Below, one piece after another: positions 27,223 to 36,844 of a stretch of 64,000 nt of DNA. Source of the DNA: Pseudomonas maumuensis (GTDB lineage: Bacteria; Pseudomonadota; Gammaproteobacteria; Pseudomonadales; Pseudomonadaceae). The stretch's first letter is position 1. The number at the start of each line of letters is the position of its first letter. The notes beneath the pieces were generated by a model. That model had not been told where the DNA came from and searched no databases. It worked only from the letters and a program-made list of their open reading frames with translations. The translations under genes and the position numbers were made by a program. The stretch is from the NCBI RefSeq assembly GCF_019139675.1, contig NZ_CP077077.1:2170001-2234000 (forward strand), written 5' to 3'.

Positions 27223-28293
27223 ATGCGAACACTCAAAGGCCCTAGTCTTCACCTCGCGCAGTTCAGCAGTGATACGCCGCCGTTCGACAGCCTGGACAGC
27301 ATTGCCGACTGGGCGGGGCGGCTGGGCTTCAAGGGGCTGCAGATCCCGGCCTGGGACGCCCGGTTGTTCGACCTGGAACTGGCCGCGCAGAGCACGGGGT
27401 ACTGCGATGAAATCAAGGGGCGGCTGGCCGAGCGCGGCTTGCAGGTCAGCGAGCTGACCACCCACATGATCGGCCAACTGGTCGCGGTCCATCCCGCGTA
27501 CGACTCGATGTGCGATGCCTTCGCCCCGGCCGCGCTGGCCGGACGGCCGGCAGAACGCACCGCCTGGGCGATCGAGCAGATGACACTGGCGGCTCGGGCC
27601 AGCCGCAACCTGGGCCTTGAGGACATGGGGACCTTTTCTGGCGCGCTGGCCTGGCCCTACCTGTTCCCGTTCCCGCAGCGTCCCCAGGGCCTGGTCGAGG
27701 CTGCCTTCGAAGAGCTGGCGCGGCGTTGGCGGCCGATACTCGACTGCTGTGACGAACAGGGCGTCAACCTGTGCTTCGAGATCCACCCTGCCGAGGACCT
27801 GCACGACGGCACCAGCTTCGAGCGTTTCCATGCCCTGGTGGGTGAGCACGTGCGTTGCCGCATTCTCTTCGACCCCAGCCATTTTGTGCTGCAGCAACTC
27901 GACTACCTGGCCTATCTGGATCTCTATCACCCATTGATCCGCATGTTTCACGTCAAGGACGCCGAGTTCAATCCGAGCGGTCGGCAGGGCGTGTATGGCG
28001 GCTACAGCGACTGGACCGAACGTGCCGGACGCTTCCGTTCGCTGGGTGACGGGCAAGTGGACTTCAAGGCCATCTTCTCGCGGCTGGCGCAGTACGACTT
28101 CGCGGGGTGGGCAACCCTGGAATGGGAATGCTGCCTGAAGCATCAGGAGGATGGTGCCCGTGAAGGCGTCGAGTTCATCAACCGCCATATCATCCGGGTC
28201 ACGGACCAGGTGTTCGACGATTTCGCCGGCGCACCGATCGACGCCCATCAGATCCAGCGCATGCTGGGCATCGACACGGGGGCTCGGGTATGA
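27223..28293 (+). CDS. Xylose isomerase-like TIM-barrel sugar epimerase/isomerase
   Basis: 356 residues of the AP-endonuclease-2/xylose-isomerase-like fold. Metal-binding positions of the fold are seen in LCFEIHPAEDLHDG, LFDPSHFVLQQ, FHVKDAEF and the final TLEWEC. The ATG has GAGGTGACATC before it. It is the first gene of a two-gene unit: the hydrolase ATG overlaps its stop (ATGA). The substrate is probably a sugar, inositol derivative or hydroxyketone. Expression is likely repressed by the adjacent TetR protein. Confidence 0.85.
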   Translation: MRTLKGPSLHLAQFSSDTPPFDSLDSIADWAGRLGFKGLQIPAWDARLFDLELAAQSTGYCDEIKGRLAERGLQVSELTTHMIGQLVAVHPAYDSMCDAFAPAALAGRPAERTAWAIEQMTLAARASRNLGLEDMGTFSGALAWPYLFPFPQRPQGLVEAAFEELARRWRPILDCCDEQGVNLCFEIHPAEDLHDGTSFERFHALVGEHVRCRILFDPSHFVLQQLDYLAYLDLYHPLIRMFHVKDAEFNPSGRQGVYGGYSDWTERAGRFRSLGDGQVDFKAIFSRLAQYDFAGWATLEWECCLKHQEDGAREGVEFINRHIIRVTDQVFDDFAGAPIDAHQIQRMLGIDTGARV

Positions 28294-29174
28294 ACCTGGC
28301 CGTCGAGTCTTTGGCTGACGCCTTCGAGCATGTCTATGTGCAGGTACAGGGACAGCGCATCCACTGTGTCGTGGCCGGTGCCGGCGAGCCGGTGCTGCTG
28401 GTGCCGGGCTGGCCGCAGACCTGGTACGCCTGGCGCCATGTGCTGCCGATCCTGGCCGCGCGCGGGTTCCGTGCCATCGCCATCGATCCGCCGGGCCTGG
28501 GGGACTCGGACCGCCCCGAGCAGGGCTACGACACCGGTAACGTCGCCGGTGTGCTGCACGCTGCGATGACCCATCTGGGGCATGAGCGCTATCACCTGGT
28601 CGGTCACGATGTGGGCATGTGGGTGGCCTATGCCCTGGCCAGTGATCGACCACAGGCGGTGCGTTCGTTGACGGTGGCCGAAGCGGTGATCCCCGGGCTT
28701 GCCGAGGCGCCGTCGATCTTCGTGGCGCCGCAGGACAACATCTTCCTCTGGCACTTCCTGTTCAACCAGGTGCGCGATCTGCCGGAGTTCCTGATCGCCG
28801 GGCGCGAGGAGGGCTACCTCAACTTCATGTTCGACCGCTGGGCGATCCATCGGCATGCGGTGGCGGCGGATGTCTATATCCGTGCCTACGCCTCGCCGGG
28901 CGGGATGCGGGCGGGCTTCGCCTATTACCGGGCGATCCCCGAGACCATCAGGCAGAACCGCGAGCGCGCCAGGCGTGCGCTGCCCATGCCGGTGCTGGCG
29001 ATCGGTGCCGAGCACGCCACGGGCGATGCGCCGCTGCGAACGCTGCAGGGGCATGCCGATTCGGTGCGCGGGGTGATCCTGCCAGGTTGCGGGCACTTCG
29101 TCATGGAGGAAGCGCCGGTGTCGTTCAACGAGCACCTGTTGGCGTTCCTGGAGGAGGTCGAGGTCAACCGCTGA
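28290..29174 (+). CDS. Alpha/beta hydrolase, epoxide hydrolase/dehalogenase-like
   Basis: 294 residues. The nucleophile is Asp107 in the elbow VGHDVGMW, so an aspartate (epoxide hydrolase or haloalkane dehalogenase) rather than a serine hydrolase. The oxyanion HGxP-type region is PGWPQTW (39-45), and the catalytic His is in GCGHFVME. A cap domain lies at about 130-210. It is translationally coupled to the TIM-barrel gene and its end overlaps the convergent lipoprotein gene by 11 bases. Substrate unknown. Confidence 0.86.
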   Translation: MNLAVESLADAFEHVYVQVQGQRIHCVVAGAGEPVLLVPGWPQTWYAWRHVLPILAARGFRAIAIDPPGLGDSDRPEQGYDTGNVAGVLHAAMTHLGHERYHLVGHDVGMWVAYALASDRPQAVRSLTVAEAVIPGLAEAPSIFVAPQDNIFLWHFLFNQVRDLPEFLIAGREEGYLNFMFDRWAIHRHAVAADVYIRAYASPGGMRAGFAYYRAIPETIRQNRERARRALPMPVLAIGAEHATGDAPLRTLQGHADSVRGVILPGCGHFVMEEAPVSFNEHLLAFLEEVEVNR

Positions 29175-29406
29175 TCGCGGTCGTGGCCCTGGCTGCGTCG
29201 GTCACGGCTTGCTGGTGATCGGCGCGCACCACGGCCAGTTTGCGCCGTTCGTACTCTTCCTGGCTCAGGCCCTGGCGTTGCAATGCCTCGAGTTGCAGCT
29301 GACGGGCTTCCTCGGCGCTGTAGGGGCGTAGCTCAGGATGGCTGGCGCAACCGCTCAGCACGGCGATGGCCAAGGCTGCGAGGAGGAGGCGGGCGGTGGT
29401 GTTCAT
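29164..29406 (-). CDS. Small predicted lipoprotein
   Basis: 80 residues. The signal peptide ends in the lipobox LSGC (Cys20), followed by Ala, so outer-membrane sorting is expected. The mature part is short, charged and helical (EEARQLQLEALQRQGLSQEEYERRK). Function unknown; small lipoproteins of this kind are common in Pseudomonas. Confidence 0.72.
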   Translation of the reverse strand: MNTTARLLLAALAIAVLSGCASHPELRPYSAEEARQLQLEALQRQGLSQEEYERRKLAVVRADHQQAVTDAARATTAISG

Positions 29407-29537
29407 CGGGATGATTCCGTGGGCCTGTCAAAGCGATGAACTGAGGTTATTGGCCACGGTGGCATGATGGAAATCGCTGTGCTCGATAGTGATTATCGAC
29501 GCCTGCGCGCCTGCCGTTCAAAGCAGGTTCGAGGCCC

Positions 29538-30239
29538 TCAGCGCGGCATGTAACCCAGTTGCCAGGCTCGCGGAATGAACAGCGTCACCAGCGCCAGCAC
29601 GCAGGCCAGGGCGCAACTGGCCGCCAGCGCCTGCAAGCCCAGCCGTTGCTGCAGCCAAGCCCCGAGCGCGGCACCTAGCAGCATGCCGCTCCAGGGCACC
29701 AGCTGTACCCGCCAGCCGTGACGCCGCTCACCCAGCAACCAACGTCCCAGGCCACGGCCGAAACGCGACAGCGCGCCGGTGACGTAGGTCAGGCCGATCG
29801 GCAGGCCGTTCACCTGTTCGACCACGGCATTGAGCATGCCCATGGCCAGGGTGGCCGCGATCAGCGCGGGGAATGTGCTGGGCGCAGGCCACGCCGCGGC
29901 AAACGCCAGCAGGCTGGCGACGATCAGCAGCAAGGGCGCGGCGCGGCGGCGCAAGCGGCGGGCCAGCAATACGCCCAGGGTATTGCCCAGCACGAAACTG
30001 AGGATCGCCAGGGCCAGGCGTAGCATCAGCGAAAAGTCCGCCTGGCTGATGGCCACCGCCAGGCGCGTGGTGTTGCCGCTCATGAATGACACGAAGTCGC
30101 CCAGCGCCAGCAGGCCGATGGCGTCGGTCATGCCGGCCAGCACCGACAATCCGGCCACCAGCCCCAGGCCGACCCGCCCACGCAGGGCCTGCAAGCGGGC
30201 CCGACGGGCACTTTGCTGGGAGGTGGCGGTGGGCAGCAT
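29538..30239 (-). CDS. YoaK/DUF1275-family membrane protein
   Basis: 233 residues from the ATG at 30239; the frame to 30353 has no support. About six hydrophobic segments, with the family motif GMTDAIGLLALGDFVSFMSGN and a later ALSRFGRGL. DUF1275 proteins are uncharacterised inner-membrane proteins with a transporter-like topology. It stands alone between the lipoprotein and a GNAT gene. Confidence 0.82.
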   Translation of the reverse strand: MLPTATSQQSARRARLQALRGRVGLGLVAGLSVLAGMTDAIGLLALGDFVSFMSGNTTRLAVAISQADFSLMLRLALAILSFVLGNTLGVLLARRLRRRAAPLLLIVASLLAFAAAWPAPSTFPALIAATLAMGMLNAVVEQVNGLPIGLTYVTGALSRFGRGLGRWLLGERRHGWRVQLVPWSGMLLGAALGAWLQQRLGLQALAASCALACVLALVTLFIPRAWQLGYMPR

Positions 30240-30273
30240 GGTGCGAGTCTCCGGGGTGCAGGGGGCCCTGATC

Positions 30274-30747
30274 TTATACCCCGACCAGCACCTTGCGCAT
30301 GGGGATGCAGGACAGTTCGAGGCCGAATGGGGATTGGTAGACCGACAGCGCATCGCCGGCGTAGCCGCAGCGGCGATAGAAAGCTGCGGCGTTCAAGGTC
30401 GAGTCCAGGTTGACCGCCTCCAGACCTTCGGCCCTGGCGATGCCTTCGAGGTGTTCGACCATCGCCCGGGCGATGCCACGGCCCATGAACGCCGGCAGCA
30501 CGAACAGGGCGCCCAGTTCACCGCTGTGCAGGTCGAGCATGCCGGTGGCGACGATCGTGTCGCCGATGCAGGCGAGGTGGAAATGCTCGGCGACCAGGGC
30601 CGCGTAGCCTTCGGTGAACGGTACGTCGGCCCAGGCCTGGGCCAGGGCAGTATCGTAGGTTTCGGTGCATTGCCACAGGATCGCCTGTCGGCGGATGGCG
30701 TACGTGTCCAACGCGTCGTGACGGCTGGCGCGGCGTATTTCGAGCAT
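30274..30747 (-). CDS. GNAT-family N-acetyltransferase
   Basis: 157 residues. The acetyl-CoA loop is seen as LGALFVLPAFMGRGIARAM (about 77-96), and AAFYRRCGYAG fits the motif B region. A GGGAGGGAA site precedes the ATG. The substrate is unknown. Confidence 0.86.
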   Translation of the reverse strand: MLEIRRASRHDALDTYAIRRQAILWQCTETYDTALAQAWADVPFTEGYAALVAEHFHLACIGDTIVATGMLDLHSGELGALFVLPAFMGRGIARAMVEHLEGIARAEGLEAVNLDSTLNAAAFYRRCGYAGDALSVYQSPFGLELSCIPMRKVLVGV

Positions 30748-30826
30748 GGGTTCCCTCCCGGTTGAGCCTGGATGATAACAAGGCGCCGGGGCAAACGAAC
30801 GCAGGCCTCGCCAGCGCTATGACTGG

Positions 30827-31441
30827 TCAGAACGATCCCGTTTGCACCTCGCCGCTGCGCACGTAGTGGGCCAACAATACGCCCTTGGGCGTGCTGCTCG
30901 ACTCCACCAGTGTGAAGGCCGCGGCCTGGGCATCGTCACCGAACAGGCGCTTGCCACGCCCAAGCAGCAAGGGGTGGATCAGCAACCGCAGTTCATCCAC
31001 CAGGCCGGCCGCCAGCAGTTGGCGTACCAGTTCGCCGCTGCCTTGGGTCAGCAGCGCCGGGCCATCCTTTTGTTTGAGGGCGCGGACAGCGTCCGGCACG
31101 TCAGCGCCCAACGGGTGACTGTTTTGCCAGTCGATGGATTCGGGATGGTGCGTGGCGACATGCTTGGCCACGCCATTGAACAGGTCGGCCAAGGGCCGGT
31201 CCGGCGCCTCGGGCCCGACCTTTGGCCAGAACCCGGCGAAGATATCGTAGGTGCGCCGCCCCAGCAGCAGTTCGAACGGTTGGCTGAACAAGGTCTGCAT
31301 GGCCTGGCCGAAGGCCTCGTCGGCCAGGGGCGGGATCCAGCCACCATGGGTGAAGCCGCCGCTGGTGTCTTCCTCCGGCCCACCGGGGGCCTGCATGACG
31401 CCATCGAGGGTGACGAAGGCGGCGACGATGAGCTTGCGCAT
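30827..31441 (-). CDS. Dihydrofolate reductase-family protein (RibD C-terminal type)
   Basis: 204 residues beginning KLIVAAFVTLDGVMQAPGG, the start of the RibD-C/YwjB-like reductase family. LLGRRTYDIFAGFW and LLTQGSGELVRQLLA are the NADPH-binding blocks. GAGGAGG precedes the ATG. The family reduces various small ketones or flavin precursors; the role here is unknown, and it is not the housekeeping FolA. Confidence 0.85.
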   Translation of the reverse strand: MRKLIVAAFVTLDGVMQAPGGPEEDTSGGFTHGGWIPPLADEAFGQAMQTLFSQPFELLLGRRTYDIFAGFWPKVGPEAPDRPLADLFNGVAKHVATHHPESIDWQNSHPLGADVPDAVRALKQKDGPALLTQGSGELVRQLLAAGLVDELRLLIHPLLLGRGKRLFGDDAQAAAFTLVESSSTPKGVLLAHYVRSGEVQTGSF

Positions 31442-31574
31442 GGGGTGAACCTCCTCGTGGATGTGCTGGATAGTCGAACGGGGGTGGCGAGAATCGACAG
31501 CAGTGCTGAACGATAGTCAGGGTTCGACAGATGGGGGCACGGGAGGAGAGAAAGCAGGTGCGGGATACGCGGTC

Positions 31575-31665
31575 ATCTGTAGGAGCGGCTTCAGCCGCGA
31601 TGCAGGCACCACGGTATCTGGCACCCGCTTTGCGGGTGATCGCGGCTGAAGCCGCTCCTACAGAT
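31575..31665. repeat. REP inverted pair (27-base perfect arms)
   Basis: Arms 31575-31601 and 31639-31665 match exactly in inverse, core GGAGCGGCTTCAGCCGCGAT. The inner spacer itself holds a small dyad CACCCGCTTTGCGGGTG. It lies immediately beyond the stop of nhaB, where it may act as a transcript end or stability element. Confidence 0.85.
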
Positions 31666-31672
31666 GGTCCGG

Positions 31673-33175
31673 TTACAGCCAGTAGGTCACCGCCCACCAG
31701 CCCAGGCTGCCCATGACCACGGTATAGGGCAGCGCCATCCACACCATGCGTCCATACGACAGGCGAATCAGCGGCGCGATCGCCGAGGTCAGCAGGAACA
31801 GGAACGCCGCCTGGCCATTGGGCGTGGCCACGCTGGGCAGGTTGGTGCCGGTGTTGATCGCCACCGCCAGGGTCTCGAAGTGCTCGCGGCTCATCGCGCC
31901 ATTGACGAACGCCTGCTTGACCTCGGTGATGTAGATGGTGGCGACGAACACGTTGTCGCTGATCGCCGAGAGCAGCCCATTGGCCAGGTACAACATGCCC
32001 GGCTGCTGCTCGCTGGGCAGCGCCAGCACCCAGGCGATCAGCGGGCTGAACAGCTGCTGCTGGTGGATCACCGCGACCACGGCGAAGAACACCACCAGCA
32101 GCGCGGTGAACGGCATGGCGTCCTGGAACGCGCGGCCCAGGCGGTGCTCGTCGGTGATGCCGGTAAAGGCGGTGATCAACACGATGACCAGCAGGCCGAT
32201 CAGGCCGACCTCGGCGATGTGCAGCCCCAGGCAGACGATCAGGATCAGCGCGGCCAGGCCCTGGACCACCAGCGCCACCCGTTGTGTCTGGGTGCGCGCG
32301 GCATCGTCCTCGGCGGCGTAGGTGGCCAGTACCTGGCGCACGCGCTCGGGCATCAGCGTGCCGTAGCCGAACAGCCGCAGCTTCTCCAGCAGCACGCAGG
32401 TCACCAGGCCTGCCGCCAGTACCGGCATCGACACCGGCGCGACCTTGAGGAAGAAGTCGGCGAAATGCCAGCCCATTTCATGGCCGATCAGCAGGTTCTG
32501 TGGCTCGCCCACCAGGGTGCAGACCCCGCCCAATGCCGTGCCTACCGCACCATGCATCAACAGGCTGCGCAGGAAGGCGCGGAACTGCTCGAGGTCTTCG
32601 CGGTGCAACTGTTCGACCTGATGGTCGCTGTCCAGCGCCGACTCCTCCCGCGGATTGGCGCCCGAGGCGACCCGGTGGTAGACGGCATAGAAGCCCACCG
32701 CGGCGCTGATGATCACAGCGGTCACGGTCAGGGCATCGAGGAACGCCGAGAGAAACGCCGACAACACGCAGAACAGCAGGCTCAGCACCGCCTTGGAGCG
32801 CACGCCGAGCAGGATCCGCGAGAACAGGAACAGCAGCAGCTCCTTCATGAAATGGATGCCGGCGACCATGAACATCAGCAGCAGGATCACCGGGAAGTTG
32901 TGCTGCAACTCCTCGTACAGGGCTTCGGGCGTAGTCATGCGCAACAGCAGCGCCTCGACCAACAGCAGGCCGCCGGGCATCAGCGGGTAGCACTTGAGCG
33001 CCATCCCTAAGGTGAAGATGAACTGGATCACCAGCACCCAGCCGGTGACCACCGGGCCGAGGGTCGCCAGCAGCAATGGGTTTAGGAGCAGGAACAGGCA
33101 GATGACGGCCTTGTACCAACGCGGCGACTGGCCCAGGAAGCTGTGGGCGAGGGCGCCGGTCAGGGAACGGGACAT
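31673..33175 (-). CDS. nhaB: Na+/H+ antiporter NhaB
   Basis: 500 residues, about 12 membrane segments, with the NhaB beginning ([15 protein letters not shown]) and conserved cores [20 protein letters not shown] and [16 protein letters not shown]. NhaB exchanges external protons for internal sodium and helps growth at neutral pH with salt. AAGGAT precedes the ATG. The nearby crotonase and nudC genes are the usual Pseudomonas neighbours. Confidence 0.95.
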   Translation of the reverse strand: MSRSLTGALAHSFLGQSPRWYKAVICLFLLLNPLLLATLGPVVTGWVLVIQFIFTLGMALKCYPLMPGGLLLVEALLLRMTTPEALYEELQHNFPVILLLMFMVAGIHFMKELLLFLFSRILLGVRSKAVLSLLFCVLSAFLSAFLDALTVTAVIISAAVGFYAVYHRVASGANPREESALDSDHQVEQLHREDLEQFRAFLRSLLMHGAVGTALGGVCTLVGEPQNLLIGHEMGWHFADFFLKVAPVSMPVLAAGLVTCVLLEKLRLFGYGTLMPERVRQVLATYAAEDDAARTQTQRVALVVQGLAALILIVCLGLHIAEVGLIGLLVIVLITAFTGITDEHRLGRAFQDAMPFTALLVVFFAVVAVIHQQQLFSPLIAWVLALPSEQQPGMLYLANGLLSAISDNVFVATIYITEVKQAFVNGAMSREHFETLAVAINTGTNLPSVATPNGQAAFLFLLTSAIAPLIRLSYGRMVWMALPYTVVMGSLGWWAVTYWL

Positions 33176-33326
33176 GAATTTGTATCCTTTTGATTCAGCA
33201 GTGCCGCACGGTGCCGCATCACGTCACGAGGTGCAAGTCATCCAGTCCGGCTTTTGGCACATGCATCGCCTTATGGGTGCGCTAAGATCCGCCGTTGTGA
33301 ATCCTTTCCCCACAGGAGTGCCGTCC

Positions 33327-34139
33327 GTGACCGAATACACCGCGTTCAAGGTCGAACTGACCGACCACATCGCCCACGTGCAGATCAACCGCCCGGAGAA
33401 GATCAACGCGATGAACGCCGCCTTCTGGGAGGAGCTGGTCGCGATCTTCCAGTGGATCGACGACACCGACACGGTGCGGGTGGTGGTACTCAGCGGCGCT
33501 GGCAAGCATTTCTCCTCCGGCATCGACCTGATGATGCTGGCCGCGTTGGCCCAGCAGCTGGGCAAGGATGTTGGCCGCAACGCCCGGGTGATGCGCCGCA
33601 CCATCCTGCGCCTGCAGGGCTCGTTCAACGCTGTGGACAACTGCCGCAAGCCGGTGCTGGCGGCGATCCAGGGCTACTGCATCGGTGGCGCCATCGACCT
33701 GGTCTCGGCCTGCGACATGCGCTACTGCGCCAGCGATGCGCAGTTCTCGATCAAGGAGATCGACATGGGCATGGCCGCCGATGTCGGCACCCTGCAACGT
33801 TTGCCGCGTATCATCGGTGACGGCATCATGCGCGAGCTGGCCTACACCGGCCGTATGGTCGATGCCCAGGAGGCGCTGCGCATCGGCCTGGTCAACCGCG
33901 TCTATGATGACCAGGCGGCACTGCTCGACGGGGTCTTTGCCATTGCCCGCGAGATTGCCGCAAAATCACCGATCGCCGTGGCCGGCACCAAGGAAATGAT
34001 CAGCTACATGCGCGACCATCGCATCGACGATGGCCTGGAGTACATCGCCACCTGGAACGCCGCCATGCTGCAGTCCGAAGACCTGCGCGTGGCCATGGCC
34101 GCGCACATGAGCAAACAGCAACCGACGTTCGCCGACTGA
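33327..34139 (+). CDS. Crotonase/enoyl-CoA hydratase-family protein
   Basis: 270 residues from a GTG at 33327 with AGGAG eight bases upstream; the frame back to 32994 is not supported. Crotonase blocks are [33 protein letters not shown] (first oxyanion loop) and [18 protein letters not shown] (second oxyanion Gly). Acidic residues [15 protein letters not shown] resemble the dienoyl-CoA isomerase branch rather than a plain hydratase. It would act on CoA esters in fatty-acid degradation. Confidence 0.87.
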   Translation: MTEYTAFKVELTDHIAHVQINRPEKINAMNAAFWEELVAIFQWIDDTDTVRVVVLSGAGKHFSSGIDLMMLAALAQQLGKDVGRNARVMRRTILRLQGSFNAVDNCRKPVLAAIQGYCIGGAIDLVSACDMRYCASDAQFSIKEIDMGMAADVGTLQRLPRIIGDGIMRELAYTGRMVDAQEALRIGLVNRVYDDQAALLDGVFAIAREIAAKSPIAVAGTKEMISYMRDHRIDDGLEYIATWNAAMLQSEDLRVAMAAHMSKQQPTFAD

Positions 34140-34174
34140 CTGACAGTGGCGGGCGCCATCTAGGAACCCGAACC

Positions 34175-35005
34175 ATGTCAGCACGCTGGACAACCGCAGT
34201 ACTCGACCCGCAGACCACCGGGGGGCTGGCCGTCGCCCGCAGCCCGGACGGGTTCCTGATGGACGCCAACGGCGCGCTGTTCCCCCGTGACTGGCTCAAG
34301 CGCCAGGGCCTGGATGTGTTGTGTGAACATGGCATCGGTCACCTGGACGGCGAGCCGGTGTTCCTGCTGGAGCTGCGCAGTGCCAGCGAAGTGCCGGGTT
34401 GCGGCTGGCAGGGGCTGCGGCGGTTCATGCTCGAAGGCGACTTCGATACGTACAAAGTGCTCGGGTACGCCGCGCAGATCGGGACCTGGGCTCGCGAGCA
34501 CCGGTTCTGCGGCAGCTGTGGTCAGCCGATGACGCAGATCCACTGGGAGCGGGCGATGTACTGCCAGCCGTGCGACCTACGCAGTTACCCGCGGATTTCG
34601 CCGAGCATGATCGTGCTGATTACTCGCGGCGACGAGGTGCTTTTGGCCCGTTCGCCACGCTTTGTCACCGGGGTCTACAGCACCCTGGCCGGGTTCGCCG
34701 AGCCGGGGGAGTCGGCCGAGGACTGCCTGGTGCGCGAGGTGCGTGAGGAGGTGGCGGTCGAGGTGAAGAACATTCAGTACGTGGGGAGCCAGTGCTGGCC
34801 GTTTCCACATTCGATGATGCTCGGGTTTCATGCTGAGTACGCTGGGGGGGAGATTGTCATGCAGGCGGATGAGATCGAGGATGCTCAGTGGTTCAATGTG
34901 CATGAGTTGCCGCCTTTGCCGGCGGGGCGGTCGATTGCGCGGTATTTGATTGATTTGTATGTGGCGCGGCGGTTGGGGATGCCTGAGCCGGTTTTGCCTG
35001 CCTGA
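34175..35005 (+). CDS. nudC: NADH pyrophosphatase NudC
   Basis: 276 residues. The zinc ribbon is Cys112, Cys115, Cys130 and Cys133. The Nudix box starts [12 protein letters not shown] and ends [11 protein letters not shown] (about residues 172-195). The NudC-specific SQPWPFPxS motif occurs as SQCWPFPHS, with a Cys in place of the first Pro. The enzyme cleaves NADH to NMNH and AMP and removes NAD caps from RNA. Codon use becomes GT-rich and less biased near the 3' end. Confidence 0.94.
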   Translation: MSARWTTAVLDPQTTGGLAVARSPDGFLMDANGALFPRDWLKRQGLDVLCEHGIGHLDGEPVFLLELRSASEVPGCGWQGLRRFMLEGDFDTYKVLGYAAQIGTWAREHRFCGSCGQPMTQIHWERAMYCQPCDLRSYPRISPSMIVLITRGDEVLLARSPRFVTGVYSTLAGFAEPGESAEDCLVREVREEVAVEVKNIQYVGSQCWPFPHSMMLGFHAEYAGGEIVMQADEIEDAQWFNVHELPPLPAGRSIARYLIDLYVARRLGMPEPVLPA

Positions 35006-35089
35006 TATCTGGTTTCTGGTTTCTGGTTTTAGTTGGGTTGGTTGGTTTTGGAAGTTGTATGCGCATTCATTTGCGATGGTGACGCTTAC

Positions 35090-35129
35090 TCACCTTTCCG
35101 CCCTTACGGCGGGTCCCTTTTTGAAGGAT
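35090..35129 (+). repeat. Left part of a Pseudomonas repeat element, split by an insertion sequence
   Basis: This stretch and 36390-36600 together form one copy of a ~250-base element; the second copy lies inverted at 36845-37086. The IS element divides the loop of a hairpin whose left arm is 35112-35123. The six bases AAGGAT (35124-35129) are the left target duplication. Confidence 0.75.
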
Positions 35130-36389
35130 TGTATGGACCGGACACATGGTGGACACGTGTGCGGAGACATGGTTGACACTTTTCGGCAAGCAATCTGCCG
35201 GGAATACGACCATGCCTTGGAACGCGAGAGATGCCATGAGCTTAAGAGAAGAGTTCGTTAGCCTGGCCAATCACCCGGGCGCCAATATGAGGGAGCTATG
35301 CCGCCGGTTCGGCATTAGCCCTCAGACGGGTTACAAATGGCTCAATCGATTTCGACAGGAGGGCTTGCTCGGCTTGAAGGAGCGCTCTCGAAAGCCAGCC
35401 GTCAGCCCTCGCAAGACTCAGCCTGGGCTAGAAGAGGAAGTGATTGCCATCCGTAAGGAGCACTCCACGTGGGGTGGCCGAAAGATCAGTCACCTGCTTG
35501 ATCAGCGCATCTGTGCCAGTACCGTAACCAATGTCCTGCATCGGCATGGATTGATCACCGCGGAGGCCTCCGAGGCGGCTAAACCATGGACACGCTTTGA
35601 GCGCGAAGCCCCGAATGATCTGTGGCAGATCGATTTTAAAGGTTTCTTCCAAACGGCTCAGGGACCTTGTTATCCGCTGACGCTGATTGATGACCACTCA
35701 CGCTTTAACCTTGTGATACAGGCCTGCACACATCAGCGCACAGGGTTGGTCATGGAGCACCTGACCGATCTGTTCAGCCGGTATGGACTGCCCGTGCAGA
35801 TCAACGCGGATAATGGCTCGCCCTGGGGGCGCCAAGAAATCCCGGAGAACTCACACCGCTAGGTATCTGGCTGGTTCGTCTGGGAATTCGACTGACTTTC
35901 AGCAGGCCAGGCCACCCACAAACCAATGGCAAGGATGAGCGATTCCACCGGACGCTCAAGGCCGAGGTACTAACCGGGCGCAGTTTTCGGGATCTGCGAG
36001 AAGCGCAAGAAGCTTTCGACCTCTGGCGGGGCATTTACAACTACAAGCGTCCTCATCAGCAGTTGGGCTACAAAGTACCGGCAGATCGCTACCAGATGAG
36101 CAGGCGGGCTTTCCCAAGCCGTCTACCGCCCGTTGAATACGGTCCCGATGATATTTTGGTGAAACCCTACAGCAGTCAGTTCCGCTTCAAGAAACGCTCA
36201 TTTCGGATAGCCAAGGCGCTAGCAGGCTATGTGTTGGCGCTCCGCCGCAGCGATCAAGGGCCTGACCATTTTGATGTTTACTTCTGCCAGCACAAGCTGC
36301 GAACCATCGACTTCAACAACCCCGACGGTAAGCGATAATGTGTCCACCATGTCCCCGCACATGTGTCAGCGATGTCTCAAGTCCATACA
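35130..36389 (+). mobile_element. IS481-family insertion sequence, complete ends
   Basis: 1260 bases. Both ends begin TGTATGGAC (35130-35138, and inverted at 36381-36389). Over 50 bases the two ends match at about 40 positions as terminal inverted repeats. The flanks carry the same six bases AAGGAT (35124-35129 and 36390-36395), a perfect target duplication. One DDE transposase gene lies inside, broken by a frameshift. The intact ends and duplication imply a recent insertion. Confidence 0.92.
35212..36338 (+). pseudogene. IS481-family transposase, frameshifted
   Basis: The reading frame starts at MPWNARDAMSLREEF, a usual IS481 beginning, with a helix-turn-helix (MRELCRRFGISPQTGYKW). The catalytic DDE residues are seen in LWQIDFKG and NADNGSPWG, and, after the shift, the Glu in KDERFHRTLKAE. 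At 35825-35829 five Gs stand where six would keep the frame. The frame moves by one and the rest (from PRNPGELTPLG) is open to the stop at 36338. This could be a real inactivating deletion or a homopolymer read error. Confidence 0.88.
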
Positions 36390-36600
36390 AAGGATCAAAA
36401 AGGAACCAAAAAATCCTCGCTCCATTCATCCGGCCCTCCGCTTCGCTCCGGGTCCCCTCACTCCGGCCTTGCTCCCGGGAGGACCGCGCTGAACGCCCCA
36501 TCCTGGGGCGCAGCGCTTGACGGGCATCCATGCCCGTCACCTCCCTCCGCAAGACCTCCGTTCGGCCTCCTGAAGTCGCGAAGTTACGGGCGGCGCCTGC
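36390..36600 (+). repeat. Right part of the split repeat element (copy 1)
   Basis: It starts with the second AAGGAT duplication and the right hairpin arm 36396-36407. It continues with the stem CGCCCCA-tcc-TGGGGCG and the stretch CCTCCTGAAGTCGC shared with copy 2. Several open frames cross it on both strands, but they follow the repeat, not a gene. Confidence 0.75.
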
Positions 36601-36650
36601 ACTAACGCAGCTAGTCGCTAGTTGCCATTGTGGGAACTCTAGATCAACAC

Positions 36651-36718
36651 CGCGGGGCAAGCCCGCTCCCACCAAAGTTTGACTACGTGATTCAACGTGG
36701 GAGCGGGCTTGCCCCGCG
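36651..36718. repeat. REP inverted pair (22-base perfect arms)
   Basis: Arms 36651-36672 and 36697-36718 are exact reverse complements with core GGGGCAAGCCCGCTCCCAC. It sits between the two inverted copies of the larger repeat element. Confidence 0.85.
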
Positions 36719-36765
36719 ATGGCGTAATGAAAAACAACATAACATCCACTAAAAAACCACAAGTT

Positions 36766-36820
36766 CTGCTCTTGATCTGCTCTTGATCTGCTCTTGATCT
36801 GCTCTTGATCTGCTCTTGAT
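36766..36820. repeat. Tandem 11-base repeat, five copies
   Basis: CTGCTCTTGAT is repeated five times without a mismatch, followed by a degenerate part-copy. Perfect identity suggests recent slippage expansion. The period of 11 is not a multiple of three, so it is not coding. Confidence 0.9.
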
Positions 36821-36844
36821 CTTGCTTCTAAGTGCGCGATAGTC

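Noticed and set aside
35212..35865. A two-frame transposase made by programmed frameshifting
   Set aside because: IS481 transposases are normally a single frame. The run of five Gs is short by exactly one base, so deletion or read error is simpler; kept as a question under findings.
36766..36820. Tandem repeat as a CRISPR array
   Set aside because: Units are 11 bases with no spacers, and no cas genes are present.
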